This document shows positions 31,958-40,801 of a DNA stretch of 46,446 nt, one piece after another (position 1 is the stretch's first letter; each line of letters starts with the position of its first letter). The stretch is from Pelobacter sp. UBA6812 (GTDB lineage Bacteria > Desulfobacterota > Desulfuromonadia > Desulfuromonadales > Syntrophotaleaceae). The notes beneath the pieces are model-generated. The model was not told the origin of the DNA and searched no databases. It saw only the letters and a list, made by a program, of their open reading frames with translations. The position numbers were made by a program, and so were the translations under genes. The stretch lies in NCBI GenBank assembly GCA_002452265.1, contig DKEW01000028.1, positions 110,360 through 156,805 on the forward strand, written 5' to 3'.

Positions 31958-34051
31958 ATGAAACCCCTGAACATTGCCCTGATCTGGCATATGCATCAGC
32001 CCGACTACCGGGATCCTTTGCAGGATGAAGTGCTGCTTCCATGGGCTTTCCTGCACGCGGTAAAGGATTACGGGGATATGCTGCAGGTCGCCCTGGATCA
32101 TGGTGCCCGTGTCACCTTTAACCTGGTTCCTACTCTCGTGGAGCAGTTGCAGGGGTATGCCTCCGGCAGCTTGCGCGATCGCTGGATCGATCTCGCAAGC
32201 CGGGATCCCGAGGATTTCGGTGATGGGGAGCGGGCTTTTCTGGTTGAGGCGTTTTTCTCCGTTCACGCCGAGCGGCACATACAACCTTATGCCCGCTATC
32301 GTGAATTGACGGCGATGCGCGAGCAGGGGAATGGCTTTGCCTGGCAGCGGTTTTCAGTGCAGGACCTGCGCGATTTGCAGGTCTGGTTTTTGCTGGCTTG
32401 GGCGGGGCATTATCTGCGCCAGCAATCAGCGGTGGTGAAGGATCTGCTGGCTAAAGGCCGGCATTTTGACGAGGAGGATAAACAGCGCTTGCTGCAAACC
32501 TATCAGCAGGTGATACAAGGGATTCTCACTCGTTACCGGCAGGCTGAAACCGCTGGGTTGATAGAGATATCCGTGACGCCGTACGCGCATCCCATTTTGC
32601 CCCTGCTGTGCGATACCAGCGAAGCTTCCCAGGCCCGGCTCGGAGTTCATCTGCCTGATACGCCTTTCCGCTTTCCGGAAGATGCCCGACGTCACACCCG
32701 CTTGGGTTTGCAATGCGCGCGTGATGTTTTTGGCCCTGGCCGGCGTGGCGTCTGGCCGGCTGAAGGCGGATTAAGCGACGCGGCAGTGCGCATATTGGTT
32801 GAAGAAGGGGCGCGTTGGACGGCCAGCGACGAAGCGCTGCTGGATAAGTCATTGCCTGGTGGCCTGAGCGATCGCAGTCGCCTCTACCGCCCCTACAGTC
32901 TGGCTGGCTTGCCGTTGCTGTTCAGGGATCGGGAACTGTCCGATCGGATCGGATTTGTGTATGCTTCCTGGCCTGCACGGGATGCGGCGACTGACCTGCT
33001 TGAGCGTCTGCGGGCGTTGGCAAAACAGGCGTCGGGCGGTCTGGTGGCATTGATTCTGGACGGAGAAAACTGCTGGGAACGTTACGAGGATAACGGTTAT
33101 CCCTTTTTGCAAGCCCTTTATCAGGGGATTGCAGACGATCCGGTTTTGCAGGCCGTTACTGTCAGCGAGGCCCTGGCAGAGTACAAACCCGAGCCCCTGC
33201 CGCGTTTGGCGCCCGGTTCCTGGATCAACGGTGATTTTGACATCTGGATCGGGCATCCGGAGGAAAACCGGGCCTGGGAATGGTTGGGAGAGGCACGGCG
33301 TGCGCTGCAGGAAGTGGATGACGATCTGCGGGCAGCAGCTTTGCCGCATCTGTTGCGCGCCGAAGGCAGTGACTGGTTCTGGTGGTTTGGCGAACATCAC
33401 CAGACCGAGCAGGCCGGCACCTTCGACCAGCTGTTCCGCCATCACCTGCAGGCCTTGTACCGGGCGGCCAAAAGGCCGGTGCCGGGATATCTCAGTTATC
33501 CTTTGCGGGCTCCGCAACGACGTAGTCGCGTATGGGAACCGACAAGCCTGCTCCGCCCGGTTATCGATGGTTTGGTTACCGATTATTTTGAGTGGCTGGG
33601 GGCTGGCAGCGTCGAGTTGGCTGCGGGCGGCGCCATGCATGATACCAGTTACGATCTGCTCGGATTTTATTATGGGTATGATGAAATATACTTTTACCTG
33701 CGGTTTGATTTTCGACAACCCCTGGAGCGTTTGACCGGCGCGGGTGGGGAATTGTTGCTCCAGGTACAGACCGATGTCGCCTGGATTGCCCGCCTTGTTG
33801 CAGGCTCCCATCGTACGGTGGTTCGGCGGGGAGCCGGGGAGGGCGAGGCCGTTTACGCCCCCGGAGCTTGTGCCTCCATTGCCGAACTGGCCCTGCCGTT
33901 GGACGTGCTGAAGCTCGCGCCGGGAGATCGGCTGATTCTCCGCTGGCAGTTGCTGGCCTCTGGCCGTGAACTGGCCCACTGGCCTTCTGACGGGCCGTTG
34001 ACATTGACCTACTTTGGGACAGACCTGGATGTTCGGCAGTGGCCGCTTTGA
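31958..34051 (+). CDS. glycoside hydrolase family 57 protein (amylase/glucanotransferase type)
   Basis: 697 residues. GH57 motifs in order: HMHQPDYRDP (motif 1), RVTFNLVPTLVEQL, VTPYAHPILPLL (motif 2), RRGVWPAEGGLS with the nucleophile Glu (motif 3), WTASDEALL, and the acid region LILDGENCWERY (motif 4). GH57 enzymes act on alpha-1,4 or alpha-1,6 glucans as amylases, 4-alpha-glucanotransferases or branching enzymes. No signal peptide, so it works in the cytosol, in keeping with glgA and the GH13 protein nearby. The C-terminal 170 residues form a beta-rich accessory domain. No strong ribosome-binding site. Confidence 0.88.
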   Translation: MKPLNIALIWHMHQPDYRDPLQDEVLLPWAFLHAVKDYGDMLQVALDHGARVTFNLVPTLVEQLQGYASGSLRDRWIDLASRDPEDFGDGERAFLVEAFFSVHAERHIQPYARYRELTAMREQGNGFAWQRFSVQDLRDLQVWFLLAWAGHYLRQQSAVVKDLLAKGRHFDEEDKQRLLQTYQQVIQGILTRYRQAETAGLIEISVTPYAHPILPLLCDTSEASQARLGVHLPDTPFRFPEDARRHTRLGLQCARDVFGPGRRGVWPAEGGLSDAAVRILVEEGARWTASDEALLDKSLPGGLSDRSRLYRPYSLAGLPLLFRDRELSDRIGFVYASWPARDAATDLLERLRALAKQASGGLVALILDGENCWERYEDNGYPFLQALYQGIADDPVLQAVTVSEALAEYKPEPLPRLAPGSWINGDFDIWIGHPEENRAWEWLGEARRALQEVDDDLRAAALPHLLRAEGSDWFWWFGEHHQTEQAGTFDQLFRHHLQALYRAAKRPVPGYLSYPLRAPQRRSRVWEPTSLLRPVIDGLVTDYFEWLGAGSVELAAGGAMHDTSYDLLGFYYGYDEIYFYLRFDFRQPLERLTGAGGELLLQVQTDVAWIARLVAGSHRTVVRRGAGEGEAVYAPGACASIAELALPLDVLKLAPGDRLILRWQLLASGRELAHWPSDGPLTLTYFGTDLDVRQWPL

Positions 34052-34087
34052 GTCCGTGCATGGTTTTGCAGAAAAGGAGTTGTACCC

Positions 34088-35116
34088 TTGTCCGAATTAC
34101 GTTGGGATCCCATTGTCGATAATTGGGTTGTGATTGCCAAAGCGCGCGGACGACGTCCTGTCGATTTCATTACCGAGCGCAAGCGCATAGAAAGCATTGC
34201 TTGCCCCTTTTGTTACGGAAACGAGGGGAAGACGCCGGCGGAGGTGTACGCTTTGCGTCCTGATGCCAGTCCGCCCAATACGCCCGGCTGGCGGGTACGG
34301 GTTATCCCGAACAAGTACCCCATGTTGCGTATCGAAGGACAACTCGATTTGCGCGGTGAAGGGTTGTACGATGTCATGAACGGCATCGGCGCCCACGAGG
34401 TGATTATCGAGACCCCGGATCATGCGCGGGACCCCGCCGACCTGCGCGCGGGGGAGTTGGCCGATGTGTTTCGCGCGTTTCGCTCCCGCCTCATCGACCT
34501 GCGGCGGGACAAGCGTTTCCGGCACATCGTGATTTACAAAAATCATGGTCTGGAGGCCGGTGCGACCATTCCCCATAACCATAGTCAGTTGCTGGCCCTG
34601 CCTATCATCCCGCCGCAGATGCGTACCGCCCTGCGGGCCAGTCGTGATTACTTTCACCGCAAGGAACGTTGTCTGATGTGCGACCTGTTGGCTCAAGAAC
34701 TGGCCGATGGGTCACGCTTGGTTCGGGTTGATAGCGAATTTGCGGTATTTGCCCCGTTTGCTTCGCGGCATCCGTTCAGTTTGCGCATCGTCCCCCGACG
34801 CCATAATCACGATTTCGCCTTGTTGACCGATCAGATGTTTGCTGCCTTGGGAGAGACCATGCACGATGTGATGGTTCGATTGCGCATGGTGCTGCGTGAC
34901 CCGCCTTTCAACCTGGTGCTGCACAATGCGCCGTCCGCTTTGCCGCGAGCAGGGCGTCCCGACTGCTGGAGTTCACTCACTTGCGATTATCATTGGTATT
35001 TTGAACTTGTTCCAAAAATCATGGAACCGGCCGGATTCGAGTGGGGAACCGGGTTTTTCATCAACCCCACGCCACCCGAAGATGCGGCGCGTTATCTGCG
35101 GGAAGCGATCGTTTGA
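34088..35116 (+). CDS. galT: galactose-1-phosphate uridylyltransferase-like protein
   Basis: 342 residues, starting at TTG eight bases after AAAGGAG. GalT/HIT-like features: RWDPIVDNWVVIAKARGRRP, zinc site CPFCYGNEGKTP, FRHIVIYKNHGLEAGATIPH, the catalytic HNHSQ (HxHxQ), and a second Cys pair CLMCDLL. The substrate-side tail CDYHWYFELVPKI follows the family. GalT swaps UMP between UDP-glucose and galactose-1-phosphate. The absence of galK/galE and the alpha-glucan neighbours allow an alternative role, for example as an ADP- or UDP-glucose phosphorylase-type nucleotidyltransferase. It lies 36 bases after the GH57 gene. Confidence 0.85.
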   Translation: MSELRWDPIVDNWVVIAKARGRRPVDFITERKRIESIACPFCYGNEGKTPAEVYALRPDASPPNTPGWRVRVIPNKYPMLRIEGQLDLRGEGLYDVMNGIGAHEVIIETPDHARDPADLRAGELADVFRAFRSRLIDLRRDKRFRHIVIYKNHGLEAGATIPHNHSQLLALPIIPPQMRTALRASRDYFHRKERCLMCDLLAQELADGSRLVRVDSEFAVFAPFASRHPFSLRIVPRRHNHDFALLTDQMFAALGETMHDVMVRLRMVLRDPPFNLVLHNAPSALPRAGRPDCWSSLTCDYHWYFELVPKIMEPAGFEWGTGFFINPTPPEDAARYLREAIV

Positions 35117-35191
35117 TAATCAAGCTGTAAGCCGTAAGTTATTAGGCAAGAGCCATTAGTTATCCAGAAAGGTAATTTTTTTAATATCGCC

Positions 35192-38100
35192 ATGGCCGAA
35201 TCCTACCATTACCTGTTATCGCCGGTCTCCGGTGCCGAGCCGTATTTCCCCCTCTCTTTTCAGATGAGCGCGCTTGCACGACAGCAATTGGACCTGCCTC
35301 CTTTTCCGGTTGGTGCCTCACGGCTCTACAGGTTGCGCCAGGTGGCCGATCGCCTGCGGCAGCGGCGACCCGATCCATTGTGCAGTGCGGGGCGTCTTGA
35401 GCTGCTCGCGGTGCTCAGCGGCGTGCTGCGCTATCTGGCGTACCAGCATATGTTGGCGCGGAATTGCAACGCAGCTGTGGATGGGGTTGAAATTGCCCAT
35501 CAAATCGTACACCTCCCGGGATTGCGGCGCAGTCAGGAGGAATTCGTCAGGCTGTTCCCGGCACAAACAGTTCTGGACGGTATGGAGCCGCGGACTTTTC
35601 TATACGGGCCTGCGGGGGCTAACGGCCGCCAGCAGACTTTGCTCGAATTGCTGGTGTTGTCGGTGCAGACCGCCAATCCTGCGGCGCGGGTTTTCTGCGA
35701 CCTGTTTGATGATGGCGAGTTGTCGCAACGTGTCCCTTACCGGACTACCCTGCATGCCCTGGATCGGTGCCTGCGTCAGGCGCCGGTAACCGGGCCGCTG
35801 GATCAGCCGCTGCTGGAGTTGCTGCTGGCGCCCATCAAGGCGGCACCCGACAGCCTTGAGGGGCAAGTGCGGTATGTGCGCATGCATTGGCGGGGGCTGT
35901 TGCCGGTCGATCTGCTGGAGGCCCTCGATCGGGGACTGGCGGTGCGCGCGGAAGAGGTTCAGATGCGCGGGGGCGGCCCCGGCACCATGCGTCTGCCGGA
36001 CTATCCGGCGCATGTAGCGGTGGAGGAGGAACGGTTTTCATCGGACAGCGACTGGATGTCCGATCTGGTACTGCTGGCCAAGTCGGTACACGTCTGGTTC
36101 GATCAACTGTCCCGTCAGTACGGCCGCCCCGTGACCCGCCTGCGCGAAATCCCCGACGAGGAGTTGAGTTTGCTGGCGCATCGCGGTTTTACCGGACTTT
36201 GGTTGATCGGTATCTGGGAGCGCTCCCCGGCTTCACGCCAGATCAAACGTTTGCGCGGCAACCCGGAGGCAGAAGCCTCGGCCTATGCCCTGTTCGACTA
36301 CCGGGTAGCCGACGAACTCGGTGGCCAGGAGGACCTGGATAATCTCGACTGGCGTTGCAAGCAACGTGGCATCCGCCTGGCCTGCGATGTGGTGCCGAAT
36401 CATACCGGTATCGATTCGCGCTGGATGCATGAGCATCCCGACTGGTTTGTGCAGGTGCCGCATCCGCCTTATCCGAGCTATCGGTTCAGCGGTCCCGACC
36501 TGTCGACCGGCGGATCCGTGAGCCTCTATCTGGAAGACGGATACTGGGACCACAGCGACGCGGCGGTCGTGTTCAAGCGGGTCGATCATCACACCGGCGA
36601 GGTGCGCTATATCTACCACGGCAACGATGGTACCCATCTGCCCTGGAACGACACCGCCCAGCTTGATTTTCTGCTGCCGCAGGTGCGCGAAGCCATGATC
36701 CGCACCATTATCGAGGTGGCGCGCACGTTTCGCGTGATCCGTTTCGATGCCGCCATGACGTTGGCTAAAAAACACTTCCAACGACTCTGGTTTCCCCTGC
36801 CCGGCGGCGGCGCAGGTGTCCCCTCCCGGGCGGAGCACAGCATGAGCGGCGCGGAATTCGATCGGCTGTTTCCGTTGGAGTTCTGGCGCGAGGTGGTCGA
36901 TCGGGTGGCTGCCGAAGTTCCCGATACTTTGCTGCTGGCTGAAGCCTTCTGGCTGATGGAGAGCTATTTCGTACGCACCCTCGGTATGCACCGGGTGTAT
37001 AACAGTGCCTTCATGCACATGATGAAACAGGAAGATAACGGCAAGTACCGCCAGTTGCTCAAAAAGACCTTGGCCTTCAACCCGGAGATCCTCAAACGTT
37101 TCGTTAATTTCATGAACAACCCCGACGAAGCTACCGCCGTCGAGCAGTTCGGCAAGGGAGACAAATATTTCGGCGTGGCCGTGCTGTTGGCGACGCTGCC
37201 GGGGCTGCCCATGTTCGGGCATGGGCAGGTGGAAGGCTTCCGGGAAAAATACGGTATGGAGTTTCGCCGCGCTTACCTGCAGGAAGCGGTGGACCAGGGG
37301 TTTGTGGACCATCACGAAAAATTGATTTTTCCGCTATTGCACAGGCGCGCGTTGTTCAGCGGCGCGGAACGTTTTGCCCTGTACGATTTCATGACCGACG
37401 GTGTGGTGAACGAAGACGTGCTGGCTTACAGCAATCGACGCGGCGACCAGCGGGCGTTGGTGTTGTATCACAACCGCTCCGGGCAAACCGGCGGTTGGGT
37501 GAGAGGTGCCTGTCCCAGTGCCGCCGCAGGGCATGATAGCCCCGGCACGCTGGCAGGGGCCCTGGCCTTGCGGGACGGGGAAGGGATTTTTTACCGTTTC
37601 CGCGATCATTGCAGTGGGCTGCACTATCTGCGTTCCGCGCGGGAATTGGCCGAACAGGGGTTGTTCGTAACCCTGGGGACCTATGAGGCGCATGTTTTCC
37701 TCGATTTTGTCGAGCTGACCGATACCGATGGCAGCTGGCGTCGTTTATGGCAGCAGCTTGATGGGTGTCCGGTGGCCGATCTCGATCGGGAATTCCTCCG
37801 GTTGCGCCATGCAGAGCTGTTGCAGTGCCTGGAACAACTGCTTGCCGTCGGCGAAGACTTTCCCCGACTGGATGCCGAAGGACAGACTCTTGCTTTGCAA
37901 CGATATGCTGCATTTCTGCAGTGTTATCAGCACACCCTTGGGCTGACCGGTGACATAACAACTCTGCAGAAGGGGTTGCATCGGCAATTGCGACTGGCCT
38001 CTGATCTGCCGGATGCGGCAATAGCCTGTGTCCGGGAAGTATTGTGGCCCTATCTGGTCCTGTATCCCCTCGATAGCTCTGCCGTACCTCAGGCCCGTAA

Positions 38101-38494
38101 CGCCTGTGCCAATGACTGGCTGGAGCACTATCTGCTCGACGAGGTTGTGATCGTTCAGTGGCCCGAGGCTACCGCTGTCGAAAACCGGGCTCTTTTGCAA
38201 TTGTTGATTCGATACCGGAGCTGCTGCGCAATCGCCCCAGAAGGATGGTTGAGAGCCTTGCTCGATAAGCAGGACGTGCAGGAGTTTCTATTGGTGCACC
38301 GCTATCAGGATTGCGACTGGTTCAATCGTGAGCGCCTGGTGCAGTTGGTAACCGGAATGGTTGTGGTGGCTTATCTGACCGCCATGGAACCTGCCGAAAA
38401 TACCTTTGCATGCTGCGGGGAAGCGATTGCTTCAATTCTTGCCAAGGCCGAGCAGGCCGGCTATCGTATGGATAAATTCCTCAACCTCGTTTAA
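35192..38494 (+). CDS. large GH13 alpha-amylase-family protein
   Basis: 1100 residues, cytosolic. The N-terminal 300 residues are an unrecognised helical domain. The GH13 barrel spans about 320-790: region I DVVPNHTG (398), region II RFDAAMTL with the nucleophile Asp (515), region III LLAEAFW with the acid Glu (580), and region IV FMNNPDEATA (641), where the usual FxxNHD has Pro in place of His. The C-terminal 250 residues are helical, without recognised domains. It would hydrolyse or transfer alpha-1,4-glucans; related enzymes are called alpha-amylases in glycogen clusters. The His-to-Pro change may alter or weaken catalysis. Confidence 0.85.
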   Translation: MAESYHYLLSPVSGAEPYFPLSFQMSALARQQLDLPPFPVGASRLYRLRQVADRLRQRRPDPLCSAGRLELLAVLSGVLRYLAYQHMLARNCNAAVDGVEIAHQIVHLPGLRRSQEEFVRLFPAQTVLDGMEPRTFLYGPAGANGRQQTLLELLVLSVQTANPAARVFCDLFDDGELSQRVPYRTTLHALDRCLRQAPVTGPLDQPLLELLLAPIKAAPDSLEGQVRYVRMHWRGLLPVDLLEALDRGLAVRAEEVQMRGGGPGTMRLPDYPAHVAVEEERFSSDSDWMSDLVLLAKSVHVWFDQLSRQYGRPVTRLREIPDEELSLLAHRGFTGLWLIGIWERSPASRQIKRLRGNPEAEASAYALFDYRVADELGGQEDLDNLDWRCKQRGIRLACDVVPNHTGIDSRWMHEHPDWFVQVPHPPYPSYRFSGPDLSTGGSVSLYLEDGYWDHSDAAVVFKRVDHHTGEVRYIYHGNDGTHLPWNDTAQLDFLLPQVREAMIRTIIEVARTFRVIRFDAAMTLAKKHFQRLWFPLPGGGAGVPSRAEHSMSGAEFDRLFPLEFWREVVDRVAAEVPDTLLLAEAFWLMESYFVRTLGMHRVYNSAFMHMMKQEDNGKYRQLLKKTLAFNPEILKRFVNFMNNPDEATAVEQFGKGDKYFGVAVLLATLPGLPMFGHGQVEGFREKYGMEFRRAYLQEAVDQGFVDHHEKLIFPLLHRRALFSGAERFALYDFMTDGVVNEDVLAYSNRRGDQRALVLYHNRSGQTGGWVRGACPSAAAGHDSPGTLAGALALRDGEGIFYRFRDHCSGLHYLRSARELAEQGLFVTLGTYEAHVFLDFVELTDTDGSWRRLWQQLDGCPVADLDREFLRLRHAELLQCLEQLLAVGEDFPRLDAEGQTLALQRYAAFLQCYQHTLGLTGDITTLQKGLHRQLRLASDLPDAAIACVREVLWPYLVLYPLDSSAVPQARNACANDWLEHYLLDEVVIVQWPEATAVENRALLQLLIRYRSCCAIAPEGWLRALLDKQDVQEFLLVHRYQDCDWFNRERLVQLVTGMVVVAYLTAMEPAENTFACCGEAIASILAKAEQAGYRMDKFLNLV

Positions 38495-38546
38495 ACTGGT
38501 TTTTTTAACGTGCCATCGGGTCCTTCCCGTAATAAAGGACTTTATT

Positions 38547-40001
38547 ATGAATATTCTGCTGGCTGCTTCCGAAGTGGCCCCTTTTGCCAAGACCGGCGGG
38601 CTGGCCGATGTGGCCGGAGCCCTGCCCCGGGAATTACATCGGATCGGACATGACGTGCGTATCTTCATGCCCCTGTATCGCAGCGTGCGGGAAAAGGATT
38701 TTGGATTCTGCCCGCTGGCCGAACTTCCGTCCATGGAAATAGGAGGCATCCAGCATAAGGGCCGCCTGTGGCAGGGAGACTTGCAGGGGGTTCCTGTCTA
38801 TTTTTTGGAGCATGACGATTTTTTTGATCGGGATGGATTGTATGGCACTTCGCAGCATGATTATGACGACAATGCGGAGCGGTTTGGATTCTTTGCCAAG
38901 GCCTTGCTTGCGGCCCTTCCGCAGATCGGTTTTCGGCCCGACGTGCTGCACCTCAACGACTGGCAGACCGGCCTGGTGCCTGCGTTGCTGCGTTCGGCAA
39001 GGGATGCGAACCTTTTTTATGCCGACACAGCGACAGTAATGACCATTCACAATCTTGGCTACCAGGGCCTGTTTCCCGAGCAGGCCGTCGCTTCGGTGGG
39101 GCTCGATCCTTCCCTGTTCAGTATCGAGGGGTTGGAATATTACGGTCAGATGTCGTTTTTAAAAAGTGGCGTCGTGTATTCCGATCTGATTACCACTGTT
39201 TCCGCGACTTATTGCGCCGAGATTCAAACGCCTGAGATGGGACATGGTTTTGACGGTATTCTGCGCGCTCGCGCCGACCGCCTGTTCGGGGTGCTCAACG
39301 GCATCGATGATCAGCTGTGGAATCCGCAACAGGACTCGGCCCTTCCTTACTGTTACAGTGCCGAAGATCTGGCCGGCAAGGCAAAGAACAAGGCCCACCT
39401 GCAAGAGTCTCTGGGTTTGACGGTTGATGCGGATGCGCCGCTGCTGGCCATGGTCACCCGCCTCGCCAGCCAGAAAGGCCTCGATCTGGTGGAGCAGGTC
39501 TGGGATGAACTGCTGGAACGGGGAGTGCAATTGGTGATTCTTGGATCGGGGGATCAGGACATCATGGACCGGTTCGAACAACTGGGTGCGTTGAATCCCG
39601 ACCAGGTGGCCGTACGTCTCGGTTTCGACGATCAACTGGCACGGCTTATTTACGCCGGCAGTGATATGTTCCTGATGCCCAGTCATTACGAGCCATGCGG
39701 ACTGGGCCAGCTTATTGCCCTGCGGTACGGCAGTGTGCCGGTAGTGCGCAAGACCGGTGGTCTGGCCGATACGGTTTTCGATCCGCAGGATCAGGCCCGG
39801 CAGGCCAACGGATTTACCTTCAGTCCGGTATCGGCTTCAGCCATGCTCGGAGCCATCGATCGGGCACTGGCCCTGTATCGCGTCCCGGAGCATTGGCTGC
39901 AGTTGGTACGTTCAGGGATGCGGGGGGATTTTTCCTGGCGGCAATCAGCTTTGCGCTATGTCGACCTTTACCAGAAAGCTGTGGAGTTTCACCATGAGTG
40001 A
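38547..40001 (+). CDS. glgA: glycogen synthase GlgA
   Basis: 484 residues from the ATG at 38547 (AAAGGA site). GT5 family: FAKTGGLADVAGALPRELH (ADP-glucose phosphate loop), VLHLNDWQTGLVPALLR, MTIHNLGYQG, VLNGIDDQLWNP, VTRLASQKGLDLV, LMPSHYEPCGLGQLIALRYG and KTGGLADTV. The length is normal. It adds glucose from ADP-glucose to growing alpha-1,4-glucan in the cytosol. It is preceded closely by the GH13 gene and followed by a small overlapping gene, so it belongs to the cluster starting at 28855. glgC and glgB are not in this window, unless the upstream fused nucleotidyltransferase fills the first role. Confidence 0.95.
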   Translation: MNILLAASEVAPFAKTGGLADVAGALPRELHRIGHDVRIFMPLYRSVREKDFGFCPLAELPSMEIGGIQHKGRLWQGDLQGVPVYFLEHDDFFDRDGLYGTSQHDYDDNAERFGFFAKALLAALPQIGFRPDVLHLNDWQTGLVPALLRSARDANLFYADTATVMTIHNLGYQGLFPEQAVASVGLDPSLFSIEGLEYYGQMSFLKSGVVYSDLITTVSATYCAEIQTPEMGHGFDGILRARADRLFGVLNGIDDQLWNPQQDSALPYCYSAEDLAGKAKNKAHLQESLGLTVDADAPLLAMVTRLASQKGLDLVEQVWDELLERGVQLVILGSGDQDIMDRFEQLGALNPDQVAVRLGFDDQLARLIYAGSDMFLMPSHYEPCGLGQLIALRYGSVPVVRKTGGLADTVFDPQDQARQANGFTFSPVSASAMLGAIDRALALYRVPEHWLQLVRSGMRGDFSWRQSALRYVDLYQKAVEFHHE

Positions 40002-40224
40002 CATGCAGGATCAGGTTGTCCGACGGGATGCCATGGATGAGCAGGAACCGACTGCCGGCGGGCAGGACGATCTGTTCCCCGAGTTTGAAGAGTTGCGACA
40101 GCAAGTCGCCCAGCGCATTCGGGATAATCAACGATTTCTGGATGGGATCTTTGACGATGATTTCGCCGAGGATGAAGAAGACGGCGAGGGTGGGGAAGAG
40201 GAAGAATTTTTTGAGGAACTATAA
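39994..40224 (+). CDS. small highly acidic protein overlapping glgA
   Basis: 76 residues; ATG at 39994 overlaps the last eight bases of glgA and has a GGAG site. It starts MSDMQDQVVRRDAMDEQEP, has a helix over ELRQQVAQRIRDNQRFLDGI, and ends in an Asp/Glu run of more than 20 residues. No cofactor motif. It is likely a flexible, charged accessory protein. The overlap suggests translational coupling with GlgA and a possible regulatory or scaffold role; unproven. Confidence 0.7.
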   Translation: MSDMQDQVVRRDAMDEQEPTAGGQDDLFPEFEELRQQVAQRIRDNQRFLDGIFDDDFAEDEEDGEGGEEEEFFEEL

Positions 40225-40240
40225 CGGGAAAATAAAACCA

Positions 40241-40350
40241 TTTTCGCACCCGTTCGCTTTGCTCACTCAAGCCACAAAGTCCACAGAGGAAAGCAAAATC
40301 ATTTTTCTTTGTGCCTCCGTGTCTTGAGCGACTGAAAGGAGCGGGCGCGA
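40241..40350. repeat. nested inverted-repeat element
   Basis: The arm CACCCGTTCGCTTTGCTCAC plus TCAAG pairs roughly with the reverse complement of CTTGAGCGACTGAAAGGAGC plus GGGCG, and an inner ACAAAG/CTTTGTG pair lies within it. It shares a style with 31786-31860 and 41659-41785. The motif GATCTTCGTGGTGAAAAG (40365-40382) recurs exactly at 41766-41783. Confidence 0.55.
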
Positions 40351-40410
40351 GATGATGTTAATGATCTTCGTGGTGAAAAGTCACCCTTTCCGATTCTGCC
40401 AAGGTCGGTA

Positions 40411-40701
40411 TTAATCCCGACCGAGCTTTTCCAGATAAGCTTCCCACTCTATCGGCAGCAGGTGCTGCTTCTGGCTGTTGCACTCCTTGCAGGCCGCCAC
40501 GCAGTTGCCCTTGGTGGACCGTCCGCCCCGCACCAGCGGCACGATATGGTCCAGGGTCAATTCCCGAGGTTCGACCCGGGCGCCACAATAGTGGCAAATA
40601 CCGCTGGCAATGCGGTTTTTCCACCACTGGCTGCGACGCAGATCACGGGCTTTCTGCCGTTCCTGCCGCATCTGTTCTTCCGATACTTCCAACCAATCCA
40701 T
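40411..40701 (-). CDS. HNH endonuclease
   Basis: 96 residues. The HNH core is CHYCGARVEPRELTLDHIVPL (first Cys pair and catalytic His), GGRSTKGNCVAACKECNSQK (Asn and second Cys pair). A single zinc site and the beta-beta-alpha-metal nuclease fold are expected. Small stand-alone HNH proteins nick or cut DNA; the target and role cannot be derived. It is not next to phage or restriction genes. It stands alone on the minus strand between repeat elements. Confidence 0.85.
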   Translation of the reverse strand: MDWLEVSEEQMRQERQKARDLRRSQWWKNRIASGICHYCGARVEPRELTLDHIVPLVRGGRSTKGNCVAACKECNSQKQHLLPIEWEAYLEKLGRD

Positions 40702-40801
40702 ACTTTTTCTCGTTTAAAACCGCGATTAGTTATACGTGATTAGTAACTGGTGACTGAAACAACACCAGTCACTAATCACCGAATTTAAGTCTCTATCCAC
40801 C

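Noticed and set aside
32849..33979. 376-codon minus-strand frame inside the GH57 gene
   Set aside because: Shadow of a GC-rich gene; the sense strand has the GH57 motifs throughout.
36233..37315. 360-codon minus-strand frame inside the GH13 gene
   Set aside because: Shadow; no ribosome-binding site and no recognisable domain.
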